Shown: positions 29,924 to 39,335, numbered from the stretch's first letter. The stretch is DNA of 64,000 nucleotides from Candidatus Kapaibacterium sp. (GCA_025455065.1 JALONG010000015.1:25803-89802), one strand, 5' to 3'. Numbers and translations are program-made. The notes: generated by a model not told the origin, from the letters alone.

Positions 29924-30295
29924 TTATTTCGGCTGAAAACTTCGTTCAAACTTTAATGTTGGGCTTATCATAAATGCCATTGCAATAAACGGAATAATTG
30001 CGAAGGAAAGATAAAAACAAATTGCGCCGACACCGAGAGGCAGGAAAAATGGCAGTGCTGCGGCTATCAAACTGCCAAATATCCAGACAAGACCTGATAA
30101 AGCCAAATATTTCCCACCTACCGCGTTGATTGGATACCAATGTTCATCCGATGCTAATGTTTTGGGGGTGCGGACTCCATAGTACAGATTTCGCTTGATT
30201 TTACCACGCATAAGCGGAATTCCAAGCCCAATCATCAGGAATCCAATAGCAATATAGGCAAGAACGAGAATTCGTTCAATAATAACAGCATTCAT
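29924..30295 (-). CDS. SdpI-like integral membrane protein
   Basis: This 123-residue protein has three to four membrane segments. RNLYYGVRTPKTLASDEHWY followed by a glycine-rich turn matches the conserved SdpI loop (N/Y-x-G-[IV]-RTP-x-T-L...W). In Bacillus, SdpI is an immunity and signalling protein against a toxin; most homologues elsewhere have unknown roles. It is convergent with the preceding gene. Confidence 0.75.
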   Translation of the reverse strand: MNAVIIERILVLAYIAIGFLMIGLGIPLMRGKIKRNLYYGVRTPKTLASDEHWYPINAVGGKYLALSGLVWIFGSLIAAALPFFLPLGVGAICFYLSFAIIPFIAMAFMISPTLKFERSFQPK

Positions 30296-30362
30296 ATGAT
30301 TTCAAGAACAATGAAGAAAACGGTGCTTTGTTCTTCTGAGGAATCGCAAAATAAGCGCCTCC

Positions 30363-31205
30363 TTAAAGATTCAGAGGATTATGCCAATGAATAAACGCTC
30401 CGTCGCTTCGGAGCAGAGGGATCATACGTGATGTGTTGGGTTTTGCCGAAAACACAACATCCTCCGCAAAGCCGATGTCCGCTAAATAGCGGGCGTGGTG
30501 CGATTGAGCGAGCGCTTGGCTAGGATTAGGCTCGGCGCGATGGAGATTTCGTGCGGCTGTTGTGGCATCGGAACAGGTAATGTCATAATCCCCTTCAGTT
30601 AATTCTCGCACGAGCGCCTCAGCGATTGCTCCGGCGCAAAGTGTGTCCTCATAGCTAAAATCTCCATTTCCGCCTGCACAGACGCAATAAATGGTGTTGA
30701 TAGTGGAAATTTCGCTTATCTCCGCCAATGCCCCTCCAGAGCGCTCTTTTGCTCGTGCCTCGTTCAGAACAAGGTATTTGACTACAAAATTCACCACAGC
30801 TCGAAGATTCGCAAACGAAGCCGCCAGCACAAGCGGCGCAGACTGCACGGTCTGAATTGCTTGTGTGCCGTTTGTTGTGCTGAAAACAAGCGTTTTCCCT
30901 TCTATGCGCTCCGGCGTGTATTCAAGCGGGGAATTGCCAATGTCAAAGCCTTCAGGTTTGGTACCGCCTCGCTCCCCACAAAGCATCACCATTTTTTCCC
31001 CTAAACGTCCGCGCAGTTCGCGTGCTTTCGATTCGGCTTCAGCAAGCGTTCCGACGGGGAAAATTTCTTTTGCACCATTTTCCAACGCTTGAGCAATCGT
31101 TGTTGTTGCACGGAAAACGTCAATCACTAGAACGATACTCGTGGTCAAGGCTTCGGCACTTGTGAGCAAGCGCGGCGTGAGGGCAACGTTGATTTCGAGA
31201 GGCAT
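30363..31205 (-). CDS. comB: 2-phosphosulfolactate phosphatase family protein ComB
   Basis: This 280-residue protein contains VLVIDVFRATTTIAQALENG, LCGERGGTKPEGFDIGNSP and STTNGTQAI, the conserved ComB blocks. In methanogens ComB dephosphorylates 2-phosphosulfolactate for coenzyme M synthesis; in bacteria the family is widespread and its substrate often unknown. The start at 31205 (MPLEINVALTP) is preferred over an upstream in-frame ATG at 31277 that overlaps uppP. It is in tandem with uppP. Confidence 0.88.
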   Translation of the reverse strand: MPLEINVALTPRLLTSAEALTTSIVLVIDVFRATTTIAQALENGAKEIFPVGTLAEAESKARELRGRLGEKMVMLCGERGGTKPEGFDIGNSPLEYTPERIEGKTLVFSTTNGTQAIQTVQSAPLVLAASFANLRAVVNFVVKYLVLNEARAKERSGGALAEISEISTINTIYCVCAGGNGDFSYEDTLCAGAIAEALVRELTEGDYDITCSDATTAARNLHRAEPNPSQALAQSHHARYLADIGFAEDVVFSAKPNTSRMIPLLRSDGAFIHWHNPLNL

Positions 31206-31258
31206 AATTGTTTGTTTTTTTGACACGAAGAACAGGAAACGACTGGGTTCTGTGCTGC

Positions 31259-32098
31259 TTACAGCAATGTTTTCCAAATCGTCAAAAGCGCGATACCAAG
31301 CGCGATACGATAAATCACAAACACTGCCGTCGAATGTGTTTGCAAATACCGCAAAAGCAGCGCTATTGCGGCATAGCCCGAAATGCCGGAAACAACAGTC
31401 GCCACAAGCAATGTGGTCATGTCTTGCGTGTTCATAAATTCCAACGACTGTTTCAGTTGTAAGAGTCCGCTTGCCAAAACCGCAGGAATACTGAGCAGAA
31501 AGGAAAATCGCGCTGCCACATCACGCTTCAGCCCGATAAACAAGCCTGCGGTAATCGTTGTTCCGGAGCGGGATGCACCGGGAAACAGTGCTAAGGTTTG
31601 TGCAACGCCGATAATTAGCGCATCGCGCCACGTAATTTCCTGCAAACCGCGCTGTTGCTTGCTTAGACGTTCTGCAATAAACAGAACTAGAGCCAAAATA
31701 ATCAGTGTCCATGCGATAATGGTAACATTTTTGGTAATGTTACTTTCGATAATTTTTTTGAGCGCAAGCCCAATCGTAACAATCGGCACTGTGCCGATAA
31801 TCACGTACCAGCCCATGCGGGATTCCTGCGACTGAGTATGCCATTGCTTGCGTTCACGGATATTTTCCCGTAAAAATGCCGTTGAAATCTGCACAATGTC
31901 TTGAGCAAAATATATCAACACCGCAAGTAGTGTTCCGAGTTGAATAACCGCGATAAACGCCGTCCATGCTTCGGGGTGTTCGGGGGAAATCAAGCCCATT
32001 GCCTTGCCGACAAGCGTTAAATGCGCAGAACTGCTCACGGGCAGAAATTCGGTTAATCCTTGAACAATGCCGAGAATAATAGCTTGGAAAATAGTCAT
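31259..32098 (-). CDS. uppP: Undecaprenyl-diphosphatase
   Basis: This 279-residue membrane enzyme recycles undecaprenyl pyrophosphate to the monophosphate carrier for cell-wall synthesis; it also gives bacitracin tolerance. QGLTEFLPVSSSAHL near the N-terminus and PGASRSGTTITAGL in the middle are the two catalytic motifs. About eight membrane helices are visible and the length is typical. Confidence 0.95.
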   Translation of the reverse strand: MTIFQAIILGIVQGLTEFLPVSSSAHLTLVGKAMGLISPEHPEAWTAFIAVIQLGTLLAVLIYFAQDIVQISTAFLRENIRERKQWHTQSQESRMGWYVIIGTVPIVTIGLALKKIIESNITKNVTIIAWTLIILALVLFIAERLSKQQRGLQEITWRDALIIGVAQTLALFPGASRSGTTITAGLFIGLKRDVAARFSFLLSIPAVLASGLLQLKQSLEFMNTQDMTTLLVATVVSGISGYAAIALLLRYLQTHSTAVFVIYRIALGIALLTIWKTLL

Positions 32099-32203
32099 GG
32101 TGTATTGTTTGGTGCGCTGTGCCTAACAACAGGCAGCGTAAAAATATACATCGTGATAGAAAGGTATAGGGGTATCAGATTACCGGGTGACGGATTACAA
32201 CAT

Positions 32204-33682
32204 TTACGCCCCTTTTTTACGCTGAAAATAGAAATAAAACGGCAAACCCGTCGCAACAAGAAACAGCCCAAATACCGAGTTAATAATCGGTGAAGAACCG
32301 TTCATGTAGGCAGAAACGTCGTTGTAAAGCGTGATAACGACATACACCGCCGCAAACAGCACAAATATCGCCGGAACGTAAGGATAGCCCCAAACCTTGT
32401 AAGGACGCGGCGCATCGGGCATTTTTTTTCGCAGCACAAATACGCCATACGCGCCTAAAGCGTAAAAAATCCACGTTACGAAAATGAGCATATCCGTTAG
32501 CATATCAAACGTGCCGCTTAACACCAAGACGCATGACCAAAAAGCCTGAAGAAACAGTGCATTGGCGGGCGTGTGAAAACGCGGATGAACGCTGCCTATC
32601 GGACCAAAAAACATTTTTTCCCGTGCCATGGCAAAATACACGCGGGCGCTTGCCAAAATCGTTCCGTTAGTCGTTCCGAAGGTTGAAAGAATCACGCACG
32701 CCGCGATAATTGCCCCACCGGAATTTCCAAAAATAGCCGTTGCCACATCTGCCGCCACAAGTTTCGATGTTGCCATCGTTGCCACCGGAAAAATGTACAA
32801 ATACGCTAGATTGATAGAAACATAAATGCCAATCACAATCAACATTCCCAAGAACAACCCGCGAGGAATGGTGCGGCTTGGCTCTTTGACTTCTCCGGCA
32901 ATGTAGGTGATGTTATTCCATCCGTCGTATGTCCAAAACGCGCCTGCGGTCGCCATAACGACGAGAAAAATGACGCTTGTTCCGCTTGCTGTCGCGCTTG
33001 GTGCGGCTGTCACAAAATTTGCCGTTGAACCGTTGCCGAAAAGAAAACTTGCCGCGACAAGCAGCACCATTGCGACGATTTTCAGCGTCGTGAATACTCC
33101 CGCAATCAAACCGCCAAAGCGTACGCCGAGAAAATTGATGAACGTCATTGAGCATATCAGCACCATTGTCAGCACTTTTACGCCGATATTTTGCAAGGGA
33201 AAAAAACTCCCGATAAACGGTAAAGACAGCACAAAAGACTGTTCCGTAGCGGGGGCAAAGCGTGGCAGTTGCACGAAATACTCCATATACGTCGAAAAAA
33301 TATAGGCAATACTCGCAATAGAACCGGTTTGAATAACAGCAAAAATCGCCCATCCATAAAGGTACGCCGTGAAGTTCCCATACATTTTTTGAAAAAAGAT
33401 GTACTGACCGCCTGTTGCGGTAATCATACTCGCAATCTCCGCATTGGTCAGCGCTCCAATGAGCGTCAGCAAGCCCGCTCCCACCCAGACCAACAATAAT
33501 AATTGCGGAGAACCAAGCTGCGAAGCCATAAGCGCGGGTTTCATAAAAATCCCCGAACCTATCACCGACCCGACAATAATCGAAACAGTTGTAAAAAGAC
33601 CAAGCGTAGGTATCAAGGTATGGTCTGATGTGGGGAGCTTTCCCGCTTGTGTGTGCGCTGTATTTCGGTCGTTTTGTGCCAT
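32204..33682 (-). CDS. APC-family amino acid permease
   Basis: This 492-residue protein has about 12 membrane helices. TVSIIVGSVIGSGIFMKPAL is the unwound TM1 substrate motif (GSGIF) of APC transporters, and FWTYDGWNNITYIAGEVKEP is the TM6 region of the LAT/SteT-like subgroup. It likely exchanges or imports neutral amino acids. The start at 33682 (MAQNDRN) avoids a longer N-terminal extension with no family resemblance. Substrate cannot be read from sequence. Confidence 0.9.
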   Translation of the reverse strand: MAQNDRNTAHTQAGKLPTSDHTLIPTLGLFTTVSIIVGSVIGSGIFMKPALMASQLGSPQLLLLVWVGAGLLTLIGALTNAEIASMITATGGQYIFFQKMYGNFTAYLYGWAIFAVIQTGSIASIAYIFSTYMEYFVQLPRFAPATEQSFVLSLPFIGSFFPLQNIGVKVLTMVLICSMTFINFLGVRFGGLIAGVFTTLKIVAMVLLVAASFLFGNGSTANFVTAAPSATASGTSVIFLVVMATAGAFWTYDGWNNITYIAGEVKEPSRTIPRGLFLGMLIVIGIYVSINLAYLYIFPVATMATSKLVAADVATAIFGNSGGAIIAACVILSTFGTTNGTILASARVYFAMAREKMFFGPIGSVHPRFHTPANALFLQAFWSCVLVLSGTFDMLTDMLIFVTWIFYALGAYGVFVLRKKMPDAPRPYKVWGYPYVPAIFVLFAAVYVVITLYNDVSAYMNGSSPIINSVFGLFLVATGLPFYFYFQRKKGA

Positions 33683-33768
33683 AACTATCGGGTGGAAAAT
33701 GCTGATTGGAAAAATGGAGCGGTTTATTGTAAGGAAAAGATGAAGTATAAGTGGCGGACGCGCTTCAA

Positions 33769-34959
33769 TTAGCCGACGGCTTCCCGCAATGCTGCGACAA
33801 CTTCGCGCATTTCTTCCGTCGTGTTGTAACAATGCGGTGAAAAACGCAAGCGCCCTTCGCGCAGCGAGACAGTAACAGAGCGCTCTGCAAGGCGTTTCAT
33901 GAGGATTTCTCCTTGCGCTTCGTCGAGTAGTCGTCCGCTCACGATGCCGGCGCGATGCTCCGCAGCAAAACCGCTAATCTGTGAAAATATACCAAGTGAG
34001 GGCAATTCTGCAAGGAAATACTGCGTTAATTCTGTTAAATGTCGCTCAGTGGCTTCAGGACTGACTTCCAGTAATGTTTTTAGCGACGCCCCCAAACCAA
34101 TAATTCCCGGAAAATTCACTGTTCCGTTTTCATACCGCATGGCGCTTGATTGAAGTGGCTGGTCGTAATGAAAAAAATCCCAAGGCTTCGCCACCGAAAG
34201 CCAGCCCAGATGCGCTTGTTCTATGCGCTCTTGGAGTTCTTCGGTAAGATACAAAAACGCGATGCCTGTTGTTGCCATGAGCCATTTTTGAGCGCCTGTC
34301 GCAAGCGCGTCTATCTGCATTGCTTGAACATCAAGCGGGATTGCGCCGGCTGCTTGAATTGCATCCACGACAAAAATAGCATCGTACTTTTTGCACAGCG
34401 CCCCGATTGCTGCTAAATCCGCACGGTAGCCGCTCAAAAACTGCACGGCGCTCAAAGAAACAAGTTTTATACGTCCACCGCTTTGTTTGAGCGCATTTTC
34501 AACCATTTCCGGTGTTACTTCGCCGTTGCGTGTTGTGAGCATTTCGATTTCTACCCCAAAACGGCGTAGATTCAAGTACGGATAAACATTCGAGGGAAAT
34601 TCTTGGTCATTGAGCAAAATGCGGTCGCCGTGTTGCCACGAAATTCCTGCCGGAACGATGTTCAGCGCATCGGAAGTATTCATCACAAACGCAATACGCT
34701 CTGCCGATTCAGCATTAACCAGCCTTGCAGCTAATGAGCGACATTCTTTTGCAAGCTCAATATCGCGGAAATACGTGTTGATGTCGCCTTCGGAACGGTT
34801 TGCCAAATGCCCCTCAATCGCCCCGCGAACCCTGAGAGAAAGCGGTCCTATGGACGCATGGTCAATGTAGATTTTTCTTTGTGCGGTATGCGGAAACAGT
34901 GCGCGAAGTTCCGATGAACCACAAGCAAGGCGGGAAGCGGGTTGTGAGGATGTTTGCAT
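33769..34959 (-). CDS. Class V aminotransferase (cysteine desulfurase-like)
   Basis: This 396-residue PLP enzyme has YIDHASIGPLS near the N-terminus, FVVDAIQAAGAIPLDV holding the PLP-ring Asp/Gln, and TGAQKWLMATTGIAFLY with the likely Schiff-base Lys225. The fold-type I class V group includes cysteine desulfurases, kynureninases and serine-pyruvate transaminases. The usual desulfurase catalytic Cys loop is not evident, so the reaction is open. It is flanked on the same strand by the permease and GT2 genes. Confidence 0.85.
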   Translation of the reverse strand: MQTSSQPASRLACGSSELRALFPHTAQRKIYIDHASIGPLSLRVRGAIEGHLANRSEGDINTYFRDIELAKECRSLAARLVNAESAERIAFVMNTSDALNIVPAGISWQHGDRILLNDQEFPSNVYPYLNLRRFGVEIEMLTTRNGEVTPEMVENALKQSGGRIKLVSLSAVQFLSGYRADLAAIGALCKKYDAIFVVDAIQAAGAIPLDVQAMQIDALATGAQKWLMATTGIAFLYLTEELQERIEQAHLGWLSVAKPWDFFHYDQPLQSSAMRYENGTVNFPGIIGLGASLKTLLEVSPEATERHLTELTQYFLAELPSLGIFSQISGFAAEHRAGIVSGRLLDEAQGEILMKRLAERSVTVSLREGRLRFSPHCYNTTEEMREVVAALREAVG

Positions 34960-35001
34960 GAGGCAAGTGATTAAAGATGAAATACGTTTTGGCGATGTCG
35001 T

Positions 35002-35772
35002 TCACTCCCGAATAAGTTCCCACTCCGCAGCCACAGAGCGCCCTAGGAGCATCACGGCAATAGAGTTCGAGAACCAGCGCCATACAATGCGCACATATCC
35101 ATATTTGCGGAAACGGCGCGGAGATTCGTACACAAGAGCCTTCGGAAGCCAAGTAATAGTGCCGCGTTTGCGGAGTTTGGTATAAAGGTCGAAATCTTCA
35201 CCCGCCACAATTCGCGCATCATAACCACCGACCGCCTCAAAATCAGCCCTACGGATAATTTGACATTCGCCGCGTCCCATGCCGATGCGGAGCAGATTAA
35301 GCGCCTGAACGTAGGTGTTCATAAACGCATGGAACACCACATCTGACCACACACGCTCTTCGGGAGCAATGCGCACGGGCGTTGTGGCTGCGGGAGAAAT
35401 TTGGGCGAGATGTGCGTCATTTGCCCATGCCAAAACACTCTCACAAAGCGCATCCATGCTCTGCGGCAGCGTATCGGCATTGATCAACACCAGAATTGGT
35501 GCGCTTGCCAAGGCAGCACCCGCATTGCGTCCTTCGGCGATTGTTTGACGGCGCTCCTGTGCGGTGTGCTGCACAAATGCAGTCACAAAGCCACGTTCCC
35601 GTGCTTCCGCAATGACCTTTGGTGTACCATCGGTGCTTCCGCCATCGCTCAAAATGATTTCTAACCCGTATTTTGTGCGACGCTCAGGCGTAAACTGCTC
35701 CAAAAGCCGCATCAAAAGGCGTTCTTCGTTCAATACCGGAATAATAAAACTTATCTGTGCTGCTTCTTGCAT
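35002..35772 (-). CDS. Family 2 glycosyltransferase
   Basis: This 256-residue protein has the GT-A nucleotide-sugar fold: ISFIIPVLNEERLL, ILSDGGSTDGTP and the metal-binding segment NADTLP (a DxD-like site), followed by GAGEDFD-like residues (VAGEDFDLYTKL). A basic C-terminal region (SPRRFRKYGYVRIVWRWFSN) and one hydrophobic stretch suggest membrane association. The TIGR04283-type transferases look similar. The start at 35772 (MQEAAQISF) is preferred over 35814. Confidence 0.88.
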   Translation of the reverse strand: MQEAAQISFIIPVLNEERLLMRLLEQFTPERRTKYGLEIILSDGGSTDGTPKVIAEARERGFVTAFVQHTAQERRQTIAEGRNAGAALASAPILVLINADTLPQSMDALCESVLAWANDAHLAQISPAATTPVRIAPEERVWSDVVFHAFMNTYVQALNLLRIGMGRGECQIIRRADFEAVGGYDARIVAGEDFDLYTKLRKRGTITWLPKALVYESPRRFRKYGYVRIVWRWFSNSIAVMLLGRSVAAEWELIRE

Positions 35773-35857
35773 TGCGTGTTGGATATAAGCCAGTACTAAT
35801 GCCAAACTTGTCAAGATTTTTCAGGGGCAACCCGTTAAGGAGCGATGAAAAAAATAA

Positions 35858-36040
35858 GTGGTCAATCTTCCCGTAGCACAGACATTCTTGTCTGTGTCTC
35901 TAACGCGCCTTCTTAGGCGCGTCCCTACGATAATCTCAGCCATATCTGTCGCCGTAAGATTATGCTCTGTCGAGTATTAGGGACACAGACAAGTGAGCGC
36001 CGCGCTCAGTCTGTGCTACGGAAGAAAGTTTTATTATTTC
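35858..36040. repeat. Palindromic element B, copy 1
   Basis: CTTCCCGTAGCACAGAC (35867-35883) is inverted as GTCTGTGCTACGGAAG (36009-36024). The inside has a GCGCC/GGCGC-type hairpin near 35904-35922 and a second CACAGAC arm. A related element with the same ends is at 38435-38600. No ORF. It is immediately upstream of the GT2 gene start and precedes the MITE at 36050. Confidence 0.65.
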
Positions 36041-36049
36041 TTTTTTCGT

Positions 36050-36172
36050 CAATAGTTCGGACATTTGAGTAGAACACTCGCACAGACAAGAATGTCTGTG
36101 CCACTGAAGCCTGATGTTATGCCGTAGTACCGACATTCTTTTCTGTCGGTTGCAAAAATGTCCGAACTATTG
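36050..36172. mobile_element. 123-bp MITE with IS-like ends, copy 1
   Basis: The ends CAATAGTTCGGACATTT and its inverse (to 36172) differ at two positions from the ends of the IS at 19399-20969. TTTCGT flanks both sides (36044-36049 and 36173-36178), a 6-bp target duplication. The interior includes the block 36079-36111, shared with the nested MITE at 20376-20408, and a second palindrome (CCGACATTC...GTCGG). A second copy is at 59107-59219. Confidence 0.85.
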
Positions 36173-36211
36173 TTTCGTCATTCCTCAGGACAAAACCTTG
36201 TCAAGGACGTG

Positions 36212-36254
36212 AAAAAAGGGGCAATTACACAGCGATTTCGCCATTAATTGCCCC
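36212..36254 (-). terminator. Rho-independent terminator of the FabI-like gene
   Basis: On the minus strand GGGGCAATTA pairs with TAATTGCCCC around a 17-base loop, followed by TTTTTT. It lies 29 bases beyond the stop of the 36284-37126 gene. Confidence 0.8.
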
Positions 36255-36283
36255 GCAATTTGGTATGGATTCTGAACGCGGTT

Positions 36284-37126
36284 TTACTCCCCTTCTTTCC
36301 ACCACGTAACATCAACAGAATTTTCACCGCCGTCGGTACGAATCACATCGCCGTTCACCCACGAAGCGTACTCGTGTGTGAGCAAGGTGATAATCTTCGC
36401 AACATCATCCGGCGTAGTCAAGCGGTGCGAAGGGTTACGCATTTTTGCGTTGTTCATCAGCACATCGTTTCCGGGAATTTTCCGCAATGCGGCTGTGTCG
36501 GTAACACCTGCCAAGATAGCATTTGCCGTAATTCCCCACGGAGCAAGTTCCAATGCGAGTTGGCGGATATACGATTCTAACGCCGCTTTTGCTGCCGAAA
36601 CGCCGCCATACATCGGCAGTACGCGGGTGCTGCCGCCGCTTGTCATGGCAAATACCCGTGCGCCACGACTGAAAAGTTTCGCCTGAAACACGTCTTGTGT
36701 CCAATACACAAGGCTGTTTGCCATAACGTCCATTGTCATTTCGATTTGCTTTTGCGTCAGTGTTTCAGCGGGATTGTCCGCAACCAACATTTTCAGCGAA
36801 CCAAACGCCAAAGAGTGCATCAGCACTTTGACCGATGGAGTTTCGCCCTGAACACTCGCAAATTCTTGTTTCATAGCTGCAATAACTTCTTTACGACGGT
36901 CTTCATCGGCTGCATTGACGTTAAAGAAAATAGCTTTTGCGCCGGTTTTTTCGATTTCCGCTTTGGTTGCTTCGGCAATCGGCATCGTTGCTGCGCGGTC
37001 GAGATGCACACCAAAAATATTATATCCCGCTTTTGCCAATTCGATTGCCGTATGTCCGCCGAAGCCGCTTGATACGCCCAAAATCAAGGCGTAGGAGTTC
37101 GGAGGCGCGATTGATAAGGTTGCCAC
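36284..37126 (-). CDS. FabI-like enoyl-ACP reductase / SDR family
   Basis: This 280-residue short-chain dehydrogenase has GVSSGFGGHTAIELAKAGYN as the nucleotide motif, VLMHSLAFGS in the place of the FabI vHsiaFa segment, and Tyr173 and Lys180 spaced Tyr-x6-Lys, the divergent spacing typical of FabI/FabL rather than the Tyr-x3-Lys of FabG. PWGITANAILAGVTDTAAL resembles the substrate-loop region. It probably reduces enoyl-ACP, complementing the FASII cluster, which has no enoyl reductase of its own. It could also be another SDR. Confidence 0.75.
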   Translation of the reverse strand: MATLSIAPPNSYALILGVSSGFGGHTAIELAKAGYNIFGVHLDRAATMPIAEATKAEIEKTGAKAIFFNVNAADEDRRKEVIAAMKQEFASVQGETPSVKVLMHSLAFGSLKMLVADNPAETLTQKQIEMTMDVMANSLVYWTQDVFQAKLFSRGARVFAMTSGGSTRVLPMYGGVSAAKAALESYIRQLALELAPWGITANAILAGVTDTAALRKIPGNDVLMNNAKMRNPSHRLTTPDDVAKIITLLTHEYASWVNGDVIRTDGGENSVDVTWWKEGE

Positions 37127-37242
37127 TTGTCGTAATCCCGAAAATTGTGAAGGAAGTTGTTATTTAGGATGAATACACAAAAGTTTGACCGCAAAAATAC
37201 AAAACTTAGGATTGACTAAAGAATAAATGTGCAAGTCCGGCA

Positions 37243-38373
37243 TTACAGCGCTTTGTCGTAAATGCGATAGGTTTTGTAGCGTTTGGCATTCATAGATTTT
37301 GTCAAAGCTAAGTTCATATCGGCATTTGCTTCATCAATCCACGAAGCCTCGCCTCCGGCGGTGTATTTCTTACCTGCCCGCTCACCGACTTCGTAGTACA
37401 TCACCGCATCCACGCCGGTTTTGCGGTATTCCGGCAGTACACCCATAATCACGATACGGCAGAAATTGATTTCTTTTTGCTTGGTCAAAAGATTCCATCC
37501 TGCACCCAAAAGCGAACCGGAAGTGTTGTGAATCATAGCGCGGTTAATGTCCGGCAATGCCAGCAAAAATCCGGCAGGTTTGCCTTCGACCTCTGCAAGA
37601 AAGATAATATCAGGGTCAGCGACGGGCTTCAAATCGCTCACCAGCGCGTCCCATTCGGCATCGGTAAATTCGACCATGCCCCAATTATTGCGCCATGCGG
37701 CGTTGTAGATTTCTTTAATGGTGTCAGTATCTTTTTTGAACTGCGTTTTGTCTTTAAAATTCACACCACGAATCGTGATTTTATGCCGCTCCCGAATCGC
37801 TTTTTGCAACCGTGTCATCTTTTCGGTTTGGTATTCTTTGTGGTGCAGCAAATAGGCATAATTGTCTTTCACTTTGCCATACCCTGCATTGTCAAACAGC
37901 GCCGGATAATACGCGGGATTGTAGGTGGTCAAAATCACCGGCGGTGAATCAAACCCGTCTATAAGCAGCGCTGCTTCATCGTTCATGGAAGGATTTACAG
38001 GACCACGTGCCGTGTCTTTGCCTTCGGATTTCAACCACGCTTCGGCGGCACGGAAAAGCGCATTAGCGGTCTCTTGGTTATTCTCGCACTCAAAAAAGCC
38101 GATAAAACCAACCTTGTCGTTAAACCGTTTGTTATGATTTTCGTTGGTGATAGCAGCAATGCGCCCTACAACCTCGCTCCCGCGCTCGGCAAGAAACATT
38201 CGGAGTTTTGAGTGCTGATAAAACGGGTTTTTGGTCACACTCAGAAGTTTTTTTCGCTCGTCAATAAGCGGTGGAACCCAGTTTTTATCACCTTTGTAGA
38301 AGTTCCATTGCGATTTGATAAACCGCATACGGTCTTGTTCATTTTCAACGGTGCGAATGGTTGCTGCACTCAT
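37243..38373 (-). CDS. Large GNAT-fold acetyltransferase-like protein
   Basis: This 376-residue protein carries features of a GNAT family: the N-terminal FLAERGSEVVGRIAAITN beta-strand pair and, in the C-terminal half, IFLAEVEGKPAGFLLALPD then IVIMGVLPEYRKTGVDAVMY, which reads as the acetyl-CoA pyrophosphate-loop region (V-x-P-x-Y-R-x-x-G). Two GNAT-like halves suggest an internal duplication. Homologues in Bacteroidota and Chlorobi are uncharacterised. The substrate is unknown. Confidence 0.75.
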   Translation of the reverse strand: MSAATIRTVENEQDRMRFIKSQWNFYKGDKNWVPPLIDERKKLLSVTKNPFYQHSKLRMFLAERGSEVVGRIAAITNENHNKRFNDKVGFIGFFECENNQETANALFRAAEAWLKSEGKDTARGPVNPSMNDEAALLIDGFDSPPVILTTYNPAYYPALFDNAGYGKVKDNYAYLLHHKEYQTEKMTRLQKAIRERHKITIRGVNFKDKTQFKKDTDTIKEIYNAAWRNNWGMVEFTDAEWDALVSDLKPVADPDIIFLAEVEGKPAGFLLALPDINRAMIHNTSGSLLGAGWNLLTKQKEINFCRIVIMGVLPEYRKTGVDAVMYYEVGERAGKKYTAGGEASWIDEANADMNLALTKSMNAKRYKTYRIYDKAL

Positions 38374-38434
38374 AATATATTGTTCCTCATAAGAAAAAGA
38401 TAGAAACGTTCAAGCATTTGGGAATGAACAAAAA

Positions 38435-38600
38435 ATAAGTGGACAATCTTCCGTAGCACAGACATTCCTGTCTGTGCCATTAATGCCGTTAGGCGTAATT
38501 ACCCAAAGCAGTAGTAATACTACCTTTCGGGGCTATTCGCTTCGCTCATTTCGGTCACAGACAAGAATGTCTGTGCTACGAAGAAAAGTTTACCTACTTG
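38435..38600. repeat. Palindromic element B, copy 2
   Basis: CTTCCGTAGCACAGAC (38448-38463) is inverted as GTCTGTGCTACGAAG (38569-38583). The flanks AAATAAGTGG...AATC (left) and GAAAAGTTTACCTACTT (right, inverted) extend the ends to about 30 bp, imperfectly. The middle differs from copy 1, so the ends are conserved and the centre variable. It fills the gap between the GNAT and TerC genes. Confidence 0.65.
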
Positions 38601-38615
38601 TTTTTCGTTCAATCC

Positions 38616-39335
38616 TTACGCCGTCGGTGCGGATTTACCGCGAATACGCATATTGAGTATTTCCACAACAAAGGAAAATGCCATTGCAAAGTAGATGTAA
38701 CCTTTGGGTACTTCGACGTGGAAACTTTCGGCAACAAGCAGAAATCCTACCAGCATCAAAAACGACAACGCAAGCATTTTCATTGTCGGATTTTTTTCGA
38801 TAAAATCGCTGATAGCACCTGCGAAAGCAAGCATGACGACCAGTGAAATAATCACCGCCGCCATCATCACGGGAATTTGATTGGAAAGCCCGATTGCTGT
38901 CAAAACAGAATCAAACGAAAACACAATATCCAAAATCACGACCTGCAAAATCACGCCCATAAGCGTAGAATGAGATTTCATCGAACCTGCCGCGTCGTGG
39001 TGCGTCATGCTGTCGTGAATTTCCCGTGTGGTTTTTGCCATAAGAAACAATCCGCCGCCAAGCAGCACCAAATCTCGCCCCGTAACGCCGTGATTCATCA
39101 CCTCAAAAAGTGGTGCCGTCATCCCAACCAAATACGACAGGAAGGACAACAAAATAAGACGAAACACCAGCGCTAACCCTAAGCCAATATAACGCGCTTG
39201 TTTGCGTTGTGATTCGGGCAGACGATTCACAACAATCGAAATAAAAATCACGTTATCAATGCCCAGTACAATTTCCATAACCGTCAGCATCAAGAAACTA
39301 AGCCATGCTGCGGGGGAGGTCAGTAATTCCATCAT
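38616..39335 (-). CDS. TerC family integral membrane protein
   Basis: This 239-residue protein has about seven membrane helices. VMEIVLGIDNVIFISIVVNR and ILDIVFSFDSVLTAIGLSN are the two TerC signature helices with conserved acidic residues, thought to bind divalent metal such as Mn. Family members assist metal export or metalation of secreted proteins, or tellurite resistance. The stop lies just after the palindromic element B copy 2. Confidence 0.92.
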   Translation of the reverse strand: MMELLTSPAAWLSFLMLTVMEIVLGIDNVIFISIVVNRLPESQRKQARYIGLGLALVFRLILLSFLSYLVGMTAPLFEVMNHGVTGRDLVLLGGGLFLMAKTTREIHDSMTHHDAAGSMKSHSTLMGVILQVVILDIVFSFDSVLTAIGLSNQIPVMMAAVIISLVVMLAFAGAISDFIEKNPTMKMLALSFLMLVGFLLVAESFHVEVPKGYIYFAMAFSFVVEILNMRIRGKSAPTA

